Below, piece by piece: positions 8,320 through 16,530 of a stretch of 55,244 nucleotides of DNA (positions are counted from its first letter, which is position 1; each line of letters begins with the position of its first letter). The position numbers and the translations under genes are program-made. This stretch comes from Streptomyces orinoci (GTDB lineage Bacteria; Actinomycetota; Actinomycetes; Streptomycetales; Streptomycetaceae), in assembly GCF_003121295.1 (NCBI RefSeq), contig NZ_PHNC01000021.1:1-55244 (forward strand). The letters run 5' to 3'. The notes below the pieces were generated by a model. The model worked only from the letters and a program-made list of their open reading frames with translations, was not told the DNA's origin and did not search any database.

Positions 8320-9555
8320 ATGCCGACCTTCTTACCGAACTCACCGAAGTCACCGAACTCCCGTCCCGGCAGACGCATCTGCCTCGCGGCCACGGTGGCG
8401 GCCCTGCTGCTGGCCGTCACCGGGCCGGTCTCGGCCGCCGCGCCGGCGCCGGTCCCGCACTCCACCGGCTCCTGCGGTACGCACCAGGAGGTACGCCGGG
8501 CACTGCGCGCTCTCACCGACCGCGACCGGATCGCCGGAGCCGGGGTCCTGGTCACCGACTCCAACCCGGGTGCGCCCTGCGGGCATTGGGCGGAGGCGGC
8601 CGGAGCGGCCGATCTGCGCACCGGCCGCAGGATGAACACCGCGGACCGGCTGCGTATCGGCAGCGTCACCAAGACCTTCACCGCGACGGTCGTCCTGCAG
8701 CTCGTCGCCGAGCACCGGCTCTCCCTGGATGACACCGTCGATCGCCATCTGCCGGGGCTCATCCGGCAGCATGGCCACGACGGCCGCCGGATCACCGTAC
8801 GCCAACTGCTCCAGCACACCAGCGCCTTGCCCGACTACCTCGAGGCCCCCGAATGGGAGCATCCCGAACGGCTGCGCTACCGCCACTTCGAGCCGCGTGA
8901 CCTCGTTGCCCGTGCCCTGGAACTGCCGCGCCCGCGCGGCAGCTGGCACTACGCCACCACCAACTACCTTGTCCTCGGCCTGATCGTCCGGCAGGTCACC
9001 GGCCGCACCCCCGAAGCGGAGATCAACCGCCGCATCATCGCTCCCCTCGGGCTGCGCGACACCTACTGGCCCGGCGACACCACCTCCATCCAAGGACCGC
9101 ACTCGCACAGTTACTTCACCTCCGGTGACGGCCACCGTGTCGATGGCACCGACTGGAACACCACCTTCGGCGGTGTCGGCGGCGCTCTGGTCTCCACACC
9201 GGCCGACCTGACGCGGTTCGCCACCGCCCTGTTCGGCGGCCGTCTGCTGCCCCCGGCCCAACTGGCCCAGATGCGGCGGACGGTGGCCGCCGACCCCGAC
9301 CGGCTATGGCCCGGCGCCCGCTATGGACTGGGGCTGATCGCCTCACCGTTGTCCTGCGGCGGCATGTGGTGGGGGCATGCGGGGACGGTGCCCGGGGGCC
9401 ACCGGGCGCTGATCGCCGTCGGCCCCGGTGGCCGCAGCGTGGCCGCCGCCCTGAACGAAACACCGGCCACTCTCCAGGCCGAACAGGACTTCCTGGATGT
9501 CATCGACAAGTCCCTCTGCGAGGGCAGCGCTTATGAAAGGGCTACTACCGCATGA
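8320..9555 (+). CDS. Secreted serine hydrolase, beta-lactamase/DD-peptidase family
   Basis: This encodes 411 residues. ATG at 8320 has no clear ribosome binding site and may be leaderless. Residues about 18-42 are a signal peptide. The class C beta-lactamase/DD-carboxypeptidase fold is marked by SVTK at 115-118 (nucleophile Ser115, general base Lys118), a tyrosine motif YATTNY near 211, and HAG in WWGHAGTVPGG near the C terminus. In the usual Y-x-N motif the third residue is Asn; here it is Thr213, so substrate specificity may differ. It acts outside the membrane, probably on a D-alanyl peptide or an ester. The stop overlaps the next start (ATGA), so it is coupled to a secreted peptidase. Confidence 0.88.
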   Translation: MPTFLPNSPKSPNSRPGRRICLAATVAALLLAVTGPVSAAAPAPVPHSTGSCGTHQEVRRALRALTDRDRIAGAGVLVTDSNPGAPCGHWAEAAGAADLRTGRRMNTADRLRIGSVTKTFTATVVLQLVAEHRLSLDDTVDRHLPGLIRQHGHDGRRITVRQLLQHTSALPDYLEAPEWEHPERLRYRHFEPRDLVARALELPRPRGSWHYATTNYLVLGLIVRQVTGRTPEAEINRRIIAPLGLRDTYWPGDTTSIQGPHSHSYFTSGDGHRVDGTDWNTTFGGVGGALVSTPADLTRFATALFGGRLLPPAQLAQMRRTVAADPDRLWPGARYGLGLIASPLSCGGMWWGHAGTVPGGHRALIAVGPGGRSVAAALNETPATLQAEQDFLDVIDKSLCEGSAYERATTA

Positions 9556-11159
9556 CCGGCTTCACTCTCGCCGCCGCCGCGTCCCGCGCCCGCCGTTCCG
9601 CTTCCAGTGGTTTGCACCGGTTTGCGGCGCGTACCGCGATGGTGACGGCCCTGTGCCTCACCGGGGCGGTCGCCTTCGCCGCGCCGCCCGCCACCGCCCA
9701 GCCCGGTGACGGGGGCACCGGTCCCCTCGCCCGTTACCAGGGTCAGCACCTCACATGGAAGAGCTGTGTGCTCGGCCCGTCCGACGACACCGGCAAGGAG
9801 CTCCAGCGGGCGGGCGCCCAATGCGCCGATGTCACCGTCCCCTTGGACTACGCCGACCCCGGCGGCCGTACGATCACCGTCGCCCTCTCGCGGATCCGGG
9901 CCACCGACACCGCCCATCGCATCGGTGCGCTGCTGCTCAACAGCGGCGGCCCCGGCGGGCCGACGATCGGCGACCCGCCCTGGGTGCGCAAGGCCATGCG
10001 GCAGGTCGGCCAACGCTATGACGTGGTGGGCGTGGACCCCCGTTTCGTCGGCCGCAGCACCCCACTGGACTGCCACTGGCCCACCGGCACCTTCCTCCGC
10101 GGTGCGGGCAACGGCCGTGCCGCCTTCGACCGCTCGACGGCCTTCGCCAGGGAGCTCGCCCGCCGTTGCCGTGCCCATGAGGGGGCGGTGCTGCCCTTTG
10201 TCACCACTCGCAACACCGCACGCGATATGGACGTCATCCGCGCCGCGCTCGGCGAGCGCAGGATCTCCTACCTCGGCTACTCCTACGGCAGTTACCTGGG
10301 CGAGGTCTACGCCTCCATGTTCCCCGGCCGCACCGACCGCGTCGTCCTCGACGGCGTCATCGACCCGGCCCGTTACGGCCCACGGCTGATGCGCGGCATG
10401 GAACCGGCCAACCGGCACGCCCTCGAGGACTGGGCAGCCTGGGCGGCCGCCCATGACACCGCCTACGGTCTGGGCCGCACCCGAGCCACGGTGCTGGCGG
10501 TCATCGACCGCCTCCAGGCGACGGCCGGACGCACACCGCTGCGGGCCGGCGGCCACCGGGTGGACGATCAGGTGCTGCCCGTCATCGTCTTCAACGGCCT
10601 CTCCCAGGACAATGACGCGGCGTACGGAGACTTCGCCCAGGCCATACGGGACCTGCGGCGCGCCGCCGACGGCCGGCACATCACGCCCTCCCCATGGCTG
10701 GCCCGCACGCTCGATTCCCTGTTGACCGGCTCCGACTCCGCCTATGGCAGTGTCCAGTCGGCGATCCTGTGCGGTGATGTGGCCGCGCCCCGCGACCCTC
10801 GGACATACTGGCGCGATGTCCAACGGGCCCGTAAGCGGGACGCGTTGCTCGGCCCCGTCGCCAACAACATAGGCCCATGCGCGTTCTGGGACCCGCCGCG
10901 CGAGCGCCCGACCACCATCAGGAACGACCTGCCGGCCCTGCTGGTCAACGCCACCGGCGACCCGCGCACCGGCTACCAGGGCGCTCGGGAGGTGCGCCGG
11001 ATGTGGCCCGCCTCCCGACTGGTCACCCTCCGCGGCGCGGACCAGCACGCGCTCTACGGGGTCTTCGGCAGCCGGTGTGTCGATGCGACGGTCAACGCCT
11101 ACCTCGCCGGCGGTCGTCTGCCGTCCATGGACGTCACCTGCGAGCGACGCTCGGGATAG
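9552..11159 (+). CDS. Secreted alpha/beta hydrolase, tripeptidyl aminopeptidase (SlpD/E-like) family
   Basis: This encodes 535 residues and is translationally coupled to the upstream hydrolase through ATGA at 9552. Residues 1-49 are a long, twin-arginine-like or Sec signal peptide (ARRSASSG, then a hydrophobic core ending at TAQ). The oxyanion segment is NSGGPGGP (about 130-137). The nucleophile elbow is GYSYG with Ser244. VVGVDPRFVGRS and the C-terminal TAP-like region (LLVNATGDPRTGYQGA, then DQHALYG with the catalytic His) complete the fold. Family members remove tripeptides from the N termini of secreted proteins. Pairing with a DD-peptidase-like hydrolase suggests a joint extracellular peptide-processing role. 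Confidence 0.88.
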   Translation: MTGFTLAAAASRARRSASSGLHRFAARTAMVTALCLTGAVAFAAPPATAQPGDGGTGPLARYQGQHLTWKSCVLGPSDDTGKELQRAGAQCADVTVPLDYADPGGRTITVALSRIRATDTAHRIGALLLNSGGPGGPTIGDPPWVRKAMRQVGQRYDVVGVDPRFVGRSTPLDCHWPTGTFLRGAGNGRAAFDRSTAFARELARRCRAHEGAVLPFVTTRNTARDMDVIRAALGERRISYLGYSYGSYLGEVYASMFPGRTDRVVLDGVIDPARYGPRLMRGMEPANRHALEDWAAWAAAHDTAYGLGRTRATVLAVIDRLQATAGRTPLRAGGHRVDDQVLPVIVFNGLSQDNDAAYGDFAQAIRDLRRAADGRHITPSPWLARTLDSLLTGSDSAYGSVQSAILCGDVAAPRDPRTYWRDVQRARKRDALLGPVANNIGPCAFWDPPRERPTTIRNDLPALLVNATGDPRTGYQGAREVRRMWPASRLVTLRGADQHALYGVFGSRCVDATVNAYLAGGRLPSMDVTCERRSG

Positions 11160-11177
11160 GGGCCCGGCTCATCGCGC

Positions 11178-11198
11178 CAGGGCACAGCCGGCGCCCTG
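11178..11198. terminator. Weak hairpin between convergent genes
   Basis: Arms CAGGGC (11178-11183) and GCCCTG (11193-11198) surround a 9-base loop in the short gap between the peptidase stop and the convergent VOC gene. A bidirectional terminator is plausible, though the stem is only 6 bp. Confidence 0.35.
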
Positions 11199-11201
11199 CC
11201 C

Positions 11202-11636
11202 TCAGTCCAGGCAGAATTCGTTTCCCTCCGGGTCGGCCATCGCGATCATTCCCTCGTCGATGCCATTGGGCTCAAGCCGGTAGAGCCGCTTCGCGCCCAG
11301 CCCCTCCAGCCTGGTGGCCTCCTTCTCCAGCACGGCCATCCGCTCCTCCCCGGTCAGTCCGGGTGCCGCGCGCAGATCGAGGTGCACACGGTTCTTCGCG
11401 GTCTTTCCCTCCGGGACCTTCTGGAAGAACACCCGCGGCCCGTTGCCGTCCGGATCGGTGATGGCCGAGCGGTCGTTGTGGTGCTCGGGCGGCACGCCCC
11501 AGGCCATGAGCGCGGCCGTCCAGTCGGGGAAGCCCTCGGGCGGCGGCTGGACGCGATAGCCCAGTGCCTCGGCCCAGAAAGCCGCCTGTGCGCCCGGGTC
11601 GGCGCAGTCGTAAGTCACCTGGAATTCCTTGGCCAT
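11202..11636 (-). CDS. VOC (glyoxalase-like) family protein
   Basis: This encodes 144 residues. ATG at 11636 has GGAGG seven bases upstream, which settles the start. MAKEFQVTYDCADPGAQAAFWAEALGY, ITDPDGNGPRVFFQKVPEGK, NRVHLDL and the ending MADPEGNEFCLD are typical of the glyoxalase-6 type VOC domain. The histidine in VHLDL and the C-terminal Glu of GNEFCLD sit where metal ligands occur. The substrate is unknown. It is convergent with the peptidase operon and its upstream side faces the IS200-like remnant. Confidence 0.85.
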   Translation of the reverse strand: MAKEFQVTYDCADPGAQAAFWAEALGYRVQPPPEGFPDWTAALMAWGVPPEHHNDRSAITDPDGNGPRVFFQKVPEGKTAKNRVHLDLRAAPGLTGEERMAVLEKEATRLEGLGAKRLYRLEPNGIDEGMIAMADPEGNEFCLD

Positions 11637-11934
11637 GCCGCCTCCGACCACTCGAAATCTGCCATGTCCTCGCCCCGGTCGTCTGCCGGTACGCGCCGTT
11701 ATCCTCGCACCGCCCTCTGACAAGCGGCTCTCCGGGCCTCGTGGAGGGGCCACGTAACCAGCCCGCGGCAGCACTTGGCACATGCCTAATCCGGGTTCTC
11801 GCCCGGAAGGCCGGTGGAGAAGGTGGGCCGGCCCTGCACCGGGTCGGCCTGAGGTCGTGGGCCGGGACGGTCACGGCGCGCTCGACGATGGCACTCCGGG
11901 GATGAAACGCATCCCAGGACTGCACTGATCTGAC
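11637..11934. other. Intergenic next to the insertion element, no gene seen
   Basis: About 300 bases between the VOC start and the decayed tnpA. Open frames here lack codon bias. It should hold the VOC promoter and probably the left outer flank of the insertion element. Confidence 0.4.
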
Positions 11935-12098
11935 CCGCAGGCTGGAGCGGACGTTTTTGCCCCTCGATGTACTGGCAGACGATCGCCCACGGCGCCCGCC
12001 GCATGAAACCGAGAAGTACGAAGGCGACCACAGGTGCCCGTGCATGCTGGCGTGGTTAACGCAGCCGGTGAACTCCTGGCGTATCCGGCGGGACGCAC
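11935..12098 (-). pseudogene. tnpA: tnpA remnant, IS200-type Y1 transposase, C-terminal end with frameshift
   Basis: On the minus strand one frame reads RRIRQEFTG, HGHLWSPSYFSVSCGG, and after a frameshift near 12000 the adjacent frame continues APWAIVCQYIEGQKRPL. This is the characteristic C terminus of IS200/IS605 TnpA (LWSPSYF block, then the helix carrying the catalytic-tyrosine-region Tyr and the QYIE-QKRP tail). The N-terminal portion with the HUH metal site is absent: only 45 bases separate the remnant from the tnpB start. The transposase is therefore deleted and shifted and cannot work. Confidence 0.75.
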
Positions 12099-12142
12099 TT
12101 TAGTCGTTCTGCCCCTCCATAAGGCCAATCGTCGGTAGGGTC

Positions 12143-13435
12143 GTGGCTGTGCAGTTGCGCTACAACTACCGTTCCTATCCGGATACTTGTCAGCGTCGGG
12201 CGCTGGCGCGGGCGTTCGGGTGTGCCCGGGTGGTGTGGAACGACTGCCTGCGTGACCGTAAGGAGGCGCATGCGGCGGGGCTGCCGTATGTGACGTCGGC
12301 GGAGCTGTCCCGGCTGCGCATCACCCAGGCCAAGCGCACCGAGGAACGTGCCTGGCTCGCCGAGGTCTCGGCGGTTGTTCTGCAGCAGTCCCTGCGGGAT
12401 CTGGACGCCGCGTACAAGAACTTCTTCGACAGCATCAGGGGCAAGCGGCAGGGCCACAAGGTGGGTCCGCCCCGCTACAAGTCGAAGAAGGACACCCGTC
12501 AGTCGATCCGCCTGACCACCAACGCCTTTTGTCTGAAGGACAACGGCACGGTGTACGTGGCCAAGGTCGGCAATCTCAAGGTCAGATGGTCCCGCAGGCT
12601 TCCGGCCGCGCCGACGTCCCTGACCGTCACCCAGGACAGCTGCGGTCGGTACTTCCTCAGCTTCGTCGTGGACACCGCACCCGACATCCTCCCCCGGGCA
12701 CAGACTGACACCGGTATCGACCTGGGCCTGTCCGCCTTCGCCGTCCTCTCCGACGGCCGGAAGATCGACAGCCCGCGCTTCCTGCGCCGGGCGGAGAAGA
12801 AACTCAAGCGCCTTCAGCGGGAGCTGTCCCGCAAGGCCAAAGGGTCAAAGAACCGGGCGAAGGCTCGCATCAAGGTCGCGCGCCAGCATGCCAAGGTGGC
12901 CGACCGGCGCCGGGATTGGCACCACAAGGTATCCACACAGATCATTCGCGACAGCCAAGCAGTGTTTGTGGAAGACCTCGCGGTGTCCGGCCTCGGCCGC
13001 ACCCGGCTGGCCAAGTCCGTGCATGACGCGGGATGGTCGGCGTTCGTGCGGATGCTGGCATACAAGGCGGCCAGGCACGGCCGCATCTTCGCCAAGGTGC
13101 ACCGTGCCTTCCCGTCCTCGCAGATCTGCTCGGCCTGCGGATTCCGGGACGGCCCCAAACCCCTGCACATCCGTAAATGGACGTGCGGTGGGTGCGGCAC
13201 CGTGCACGACCGCGACCACAACGCGGCCCGCAATATCCTCGTCGAAGGACGCCGCATCGTCGCCGCCGGACGGGCGGAGACCCTAAACGCCTCGTGGAGC
13301 GCCGGTAAGACCAGGGCGAAAGCCCCGGCACAGCGCGGTGAAGCAGGAAGCCCCCGGAAAGGTCAGCCGACCCAGGCCGGAACCCCTGAACCTCAGACTC
13401 AGGGAGCACGTCAAGCATGGTCCCCCTTGAGGTGA
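12143..13435 (+). CDS. tnpB: TnpB, RNA-guided nuclease of an IS200/IS605-type element
   Basis: This encodes 430 residues from GTG 12143; GTG 12149 is also possible. The order is an N-terminal helix-turn-helix/wedge region (YPDTCQRRALARAFGCARVVWND), an OrfB_IS605 central region, a RuvC core and a zinc finger. Catalytic residues are present: Asp193 in TGIDLGLSAFA, Glu277 in VFVEDLAVSGLGR, and Asp358 in HDRDHNAARNI. The zinc finger has Cys329, Cys332, Cys348 and Cys351. TnpB proteins cut DNA using an RNA transcribed from the 3' end of their own gene. The C-terminal 60 residues are basic and low in complexity because that DNA also encodes the guide-RNA scaffold. The gene looks intact although its tnpA is destroyed. 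Confidence 0.92.
   Translation: MAVQLRYNYRSYPDTCQRRALARAFGCARVVWNDCLRDRKEAHAAGLPYVTSAELSRLRITQAKRTEERAWLAEVSAVVLQQSLRDLDAAYKNFFDSIRGKRQGHKVGPPRYKSKKDTRQSIRLTTNAFCLKDNGTVYVAKVGNLKVRWSRRLPAAPTSLTVTQDSCGRYFLSFVVDTAPDILPRAQTDTGIDLGLSAFAVLSDGRKIDSPRFLRRAEKKLKRLQRELSRKAKGSKNRAKARIKVARQHAKVADRRRDWHHKVSTQIIRDSQAVFVEDLAVSGLGRTRLAKSVHDAGWSAFVRMLAYKAARHGRIFAKVHRAFPSSQICSACGFRDGPKPLHIRKWTCGGCGTVHDRDHNAARNILVEGRRIVAAGRAETLNASWSAGKTRAKAPAQRGEAGSPRKGQPTQAGTPEPQTQGARQAWSPLR
13270..13430 (+). ncRNA. Candidate omega RNA (reRNA) overlapping the 3' end of tnpB
   Basis: Guide RNAs of TnpB overlap the tnpB 3' end and run past the element's right end. Here the last ~150 bases of tnpB encode low-complexity protein and end in GGGAGCACGTCAAG (13402-13415), resembling right ends of related elements. 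If that is the scaffold end, the guide would begin near 13416 (CATGGTCCCCCTTGAG). The boundaries are inferred, not proven. Confidence 0.4.
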
Positions 13436-13880
13436 CTGCCGTGTACATCGCTTGCCGGACCCTCACTTATGCGATCCGGCCATCAGCAAGCTAGGGAGAC
13501 CACGCGTGACGCGCGACCCCCATGGGGGAGAATCGGCCAGTCTCGGCCGCCATCGGCAGCAATCACCCTTTGTCCCAAGGAGTGCTGCGCCGCGCAGCTC
13601 ATACGTGTGGCATCGGGAACCGGGGCGGATTCCGTTTCAGCGGGCCACGGACCGCAAGGTGACCGAAACGTTTTGGACATGGTCGGGCGGTGCCCGGCCG
13701 GCCGGCCGCGGTGCGGCCGAGCGCGGACACCGGACCTCCACGGTCGCTGCCGGTGAAGCTCCGGCCGGTGCGTGAGGTGTGTCATCTCCGCTAACGTGCA
13801 AGCTCTGAGCAGCGAGCAGCCTGGAAGCCCGGGCATCACTGCGCCCTCTCAGGTTGCTGCTTCAAGGAGGTCGTGCACCG
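13436..13880. other. Intergenic, no gene seen
   Basis: About 445 bases to the right of the insertion element. Open frames here do not look like protein. It ends with AAGGAGG at 13864-13870, the ribosome binding site of the roadblock-like gene. Confidence 0.45.
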
Positions 13881-14258
13881 ATGGACACCGTTGAGACTGC
13901 CCTGGAGAAGGCATTGGCGATCAGCGGAGCCACCGGAGTCGCGATAGTCGATTTCAAGCAGCGCAGGGTTCTGGGCTCGCTGGACCGCGGCAGCGGGCTG
14001 GATATGGACAAAGTCGCCTATGGGGACAGCGATGTCATGCGCGCCAAGCTGTACACCCTGGAGCTTCTCGGCTACCCCCCCGACAGCGTGGAGGACATCC
14101 TGATCACGCTGGACCGGGAATTGCATATGATCCGGCCCCTGCCCCGGCTGCGCGAGGGCGGTATCTTCATTTACCTCGTCCTGGACCGCGACCGGACCGT
14201 GGCGCTGGATGAGATCCGCCGCCAACTGCGTTCCCTGGAGCCTCTGTTGCCACTGTAG
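13881..14258 (+). CDS. Small roadblock/LC7-like protein
   Basis: This encodes 125 residues. ATG at 13881 follows a perfect AAGGAGG by 10 bases. The layout (helix with ETALEKALAISGATGVAIVDF, central strand-helix-strand, then GIFIYLVLDRDRTVALDEIRRQLRSLEPLLPL) fits the profilin-like roadblock/LC7 fold, which in actinomycetes usually partners small GTPases. No GTPase or sensor kinase is nearby, so a partner would lie elsewhere. Its last 92 bases are antisense to the 3' end of the convergent WYL regulator gene. Confidence 0.7.
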   Translation: MDTVETALEKALAISGATGVAIVDFKQRRVLGSLDRGSGLDMDKVAYGDSDVMRAKLYTLELLGYPPDSVEDILITLDRELHMIRPLPRLREGGIFIYLVLDRDRTVALDEIRRQLRSLEPLLPL

Positions 14259-14982
14259 ACACCGTGGTGCCGGGGGTGAGCGGAGCCAGCGTATCCGGGC
14301 GGACCGCACCCGCCGCGGCCGATCCATACAGCAGAGCGGTCAGGTCGCGGGGCTGCGCCCGCTCCATGGTGGGAACCGCCGCGGTGATGCGGTCGAACCG
14401 GAAGCCGCGGCCTGCCTGTCGGGTGCGGCACCAGGCGATCAGATACCACCGGCCGCCGGCGGTGAGCAGTCCGGCCGGTTCCACCACGCGTTCGCTCCGG
14501 CGCCCTGTCGCGTCGGTGTAGGACAGCCGCAGCACCGTGTTGGTGGTGATGGCCCGTTCCACCGTGGCACGAACCGTGGCGTCGGACGGCGAGGGCAGGG
14601 CAACGATCCGGGCGGCGAGTTTTCCGGCCGCCGCCGAGGCGTGGCCGGTCATCGAGGCCGCTATCTTCTGCGCCGCCGTACGGGCCGCTCCGGCGTAGAG
14701 GGCGGAGGCGTCGGCCGCGGCGAGAACGCCGACCAGGGCCGAGGCCTCCTCGGCGGTGAAATGGATGGGCGGCAGGGTCATTTCCGGATCGACCGACCAG
14801 CCCCCGCCCCGCCCGGTCGCACAGCGCACCGGGACACCGGCCTCCATCAGCGCCTGGAGGTCGCGCTGCACCGTGCGCTTACTCAGCTCGAATCGCGCGG
14901 CGAGCGCCGCGACCGTCAATGGCCGTGGCGCTGCCGCGCGCAACTCTTCCACCAGGGCATAGAGCCGGGTACTGCGGTTCAT
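14167..14982 (-). CDS. WYL-domain transcriptional regulator (DeoR-type HTH)
   Basis: This encodes 271 residues. ATG at 14982 starts MNRSTRLYALVEELRA, followed by an HTH (VAALAARFELSKRTVQRDLQALMEAGVPV, about 23-51) and the family segment GRGGGWSVDPEMTLPPIHFT. A WYL domain follows (RWYLIAWCRTRQAGRGFRFDRI, about 185-210), where the motif reads W-Y-L-I. WYL domains sense small ligands or nucleic acids. It starts 10 bases after the stop of the upstream esterase gene, so the two form an operon and the esterase is a likely target. The last ~30 residues are antisense to the roadblock-like gene and may be non-essential extension. Confidence 0.88.
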   Translation of the reverse strand: MNRSTRLYALVEELRAAAPRPLTVAALAARFELSKRTVQRDLQALMEAGVPVRCATGRGGGWSVDPEMTLPPIHFTAEEASALVGVLAAADASALYAGAARTAAQKIAASMTGHASAAAGKLAARIVALPSPSDATVRATVERAITTNTVLRLSYTDATGRRSERVVEPAGLLTAGGRWYLIAWCRTRQAGRGFRFDRITAAVPTMERAQPRDLTALLYGSAAAGAVRPDTLAPLTPGTTVSTVATEAPGNAVGGGSHPAPRSGRGPGRGK

Positions 14983-14992
14983 ACCGGTGACG

Positions 14993-15931
14993 CTACCGTC
15001 CGGCGGCGGCCAGGAATTCCCGCTCGCGGCGCAGTTCGCGCTCGGTGACGGTCAGCGGGAACAAGGTGAAGCCATGCATCGCGCCCGCGACAACGCCGAG
15101 TTCCACCGGTGCGCCTGCCGCCTGCCATCGCTGGGCCAGGAAGAGCGAGTCGTCCAGCAGCGGGTCCTCGCTGCCGACGACCATCCGGGCGGGTGGCATA
15201 CCGGAGAGGTCGGCGAACAACGGTGAGACCTCGGGGTCGCGGCGCTGCTCGGCCCCCATACCGGGGGTGAACAGTTCATAGGTCCGGCGCAGGCTGTCGG
15301 TGTTGCTCAGCAGCCGCTTGGCGCCGAATGACCGCTGGCTCGGTGTCATCGACAGGTCATAGGGGCCGAACATCAGGTGGGCCGCCCGGAAGGCGCCGGT
15401 GATGCCGTGCCGGTCGCGCAGGCGCAGCAAGGTCAGGACGCTCAGGTGGGCACCGGCCGATTCGCCGCCGATCAGCAGGCGTTCGGTGCCGAACTCGGCC
15501 GCGGTGTGGTCCACCAGCCACCGGGCGGCGGCTTCGCAGTCGTCGGGCCCGGCGGGGAACGGGTGTTCCGGCGCGAGGCGGTAATCCACGCTGACCACGG
15601 CCAGCCGTGCGTGTTCGGCGATCCGCCACAGTTTGTCGTCCTGCCCATCCGCGGAGCCGAATGACCAGCCGCCGCCGTGTATGTGCAAATACACGCCTTC
15701 GACCCGGTCGGGCACGAATACCCGGGCTCTCGGTCCATCGGCGAGAACGCGGTCCTGGCCGTGCGGCAGCCGCTCCGGTGGAGCGTCGCCACCGAGCCGG
15801 TTGCGCCGCAGGGCGGCCATCGTGGCTGCGTCCGGCGCCCCCTCCCGGGCCGGGCGGCTCGCGGCGGCGGCCGCGAATTCCTGGTTGAAGGCAAGGGTTT
15901 CGGCGAGGCAGTCCTGATCAGTGATCGTCAT
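14993..15931 (-). CDS. Alpha/beta hydrolase, hormone-sensitive-lipase (HSL) family
   Basis: This encodes 312 residues from ATG 15931 (MTITDQDCLAETLAFNQEF); an in-frame GTG at 15961 would add ten residues and neither has a strong ribosome binding site. The HSL signature HGGGWSFGS provides the oxyanion hole. GESAGAH carries the nucleophile serine. EDPLLDD supplies the acid and GAMHGF the histidine. There is no signal peptide, so it is cytoplasmic. Members hydrolyse short acyl esters or lactones. It is co-transcribed with the WYL regulator downstream. Confidence 0.85.
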   Translation of the reverse strand: MTITDQDCLAETLAFNQEFAAAAASRPAREGAPDAATMAALRRNRLGGDAPPERLPHGQDRVLADGPRARVFVPDRVEGVYLHIHGGGWSFGSADGQDDKLWRIAEHARLAVVSVDYRLAPEHPFPAGPDDCEAAARWLVDHTAAEFGTERLLIGGESAGAHLSVLTLLRLRDRHGITGAFRAAHLMFGPYDLSMTPSQRSFGAKRLLSNTDSLRRTYELFTPGMGAEQRRDPEVSPLFADLSGMPPARMVVGSEDPLLDDSLFLAQRWQAAGAPVELGVVAGAMHGFTLFPLTVTERELRREREFLAAAGR

Positions 15932-16191
15932 GCCATGGAGCATCGCAGACGTGTGCGACAACGCCCTGTCACCCTTTACCGGTGAGCTGCATCACAGGAG
16001 GCCTGCGCAGAGCCCGCGCTCCGGGGTAGCGCTGGTCGCTTGAAACCGGCACGATCCCAGCCTGGATCAGCAGTCGAAACGGACAACGCGGCGCTTCCCG
16101 GCCAACTCCGTTTGCCGCACTACCGGGTGCTCCCCTCTCCCGGTAGCGTCCCGGTCCGCATCGATCGAGCACGGCATCGACAGGAGGGCAC

Positions 16192-16530
16192 ATGAGAATC
16201 CGCTATCGCGCCGCGGCCACCGCCCTGTTCCTCGCCCTCGCGGGCGGAGGCGCGGTGAGTGCCGCGTCGCCCGCGGCCGCGGCTTCCGCTTCCGGCACCC
16301 CCCGCACATCCTCGTTCTCCTGTGACGCCTGGCGGTATCTGAGGGGCGCCAACGGCCATGGTGCGTCGATCACTTGCCATGGCAGTCCTTTCAGGGAGTA
16401 CGTCATCTGTCACCGGCCCGACGGCCACCTGTACTTCCGTCTCGGCAACCGCGCGCTGTCGGGTGGCACCTCCACCGCCTGGTGCGACCGGAGCGGGGAG
16501 GTCATCGAGGCGGGCGCCTTCCCCTTCTGA
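16192..16530 (+). CDS. Small secreted cysteine-containing protein
   Basis: This encodes 112 residues. ATG at 16192 follows GGAGGG. Residues 1-32 are a Sec signal peptide ending in an Ala-rich stretch (SPAAAAS). The mature ~80 residues have four Cys (FSCDAW, ITCHGS, VICHR, AWCDR), likely two disulfides, and read as beta-rich (YVICHRPDGHLYFRLG). No family is recognised. Its 3' end overlaps the 3' end of the convergent oleD-like gene by 29 bases. Confidence 0.78.
   Translation: MRIRYRAAATALFLALAGGGAVSAASPAAAASASGTPRTSSFSCDAWRYLRGANGHGASITCHGSPFREYVICHRPDGHLYFRLGNRALSGGTSTAWCDRSGEVIEAGAFPF

Larger units (their letters stand above)
11935..13435 (+). mobile_element. IS200/IS605-type element, non-autonomous (dead tnpA, intact tnpB)
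   Basis: The remnant tnpA (minus) and tnpB (plus) are divergent. Exact ends were not determined: IS200/IS605 elements lack inverted repeats and use subterminal hairpins. The right end is probably near 13410-13420, judging from the GAGCACGTCAAG segment that resembles the 3' end of related streptomycete elements. The left end lies at or before about 11935. Confidence 0.6.

Noticed and set aside
11202..11636. VOC proteins as antibiotic resistance genes
   Set aside because: Four VOC genes are present but none shows a resistance-type context or signature beyond the fold; substrate cannot be inferred.
13452..13775. 107-codon frame right of the insertion element
   Set aside because: No codon bias, no ribosome binding site and no recognisable protein.
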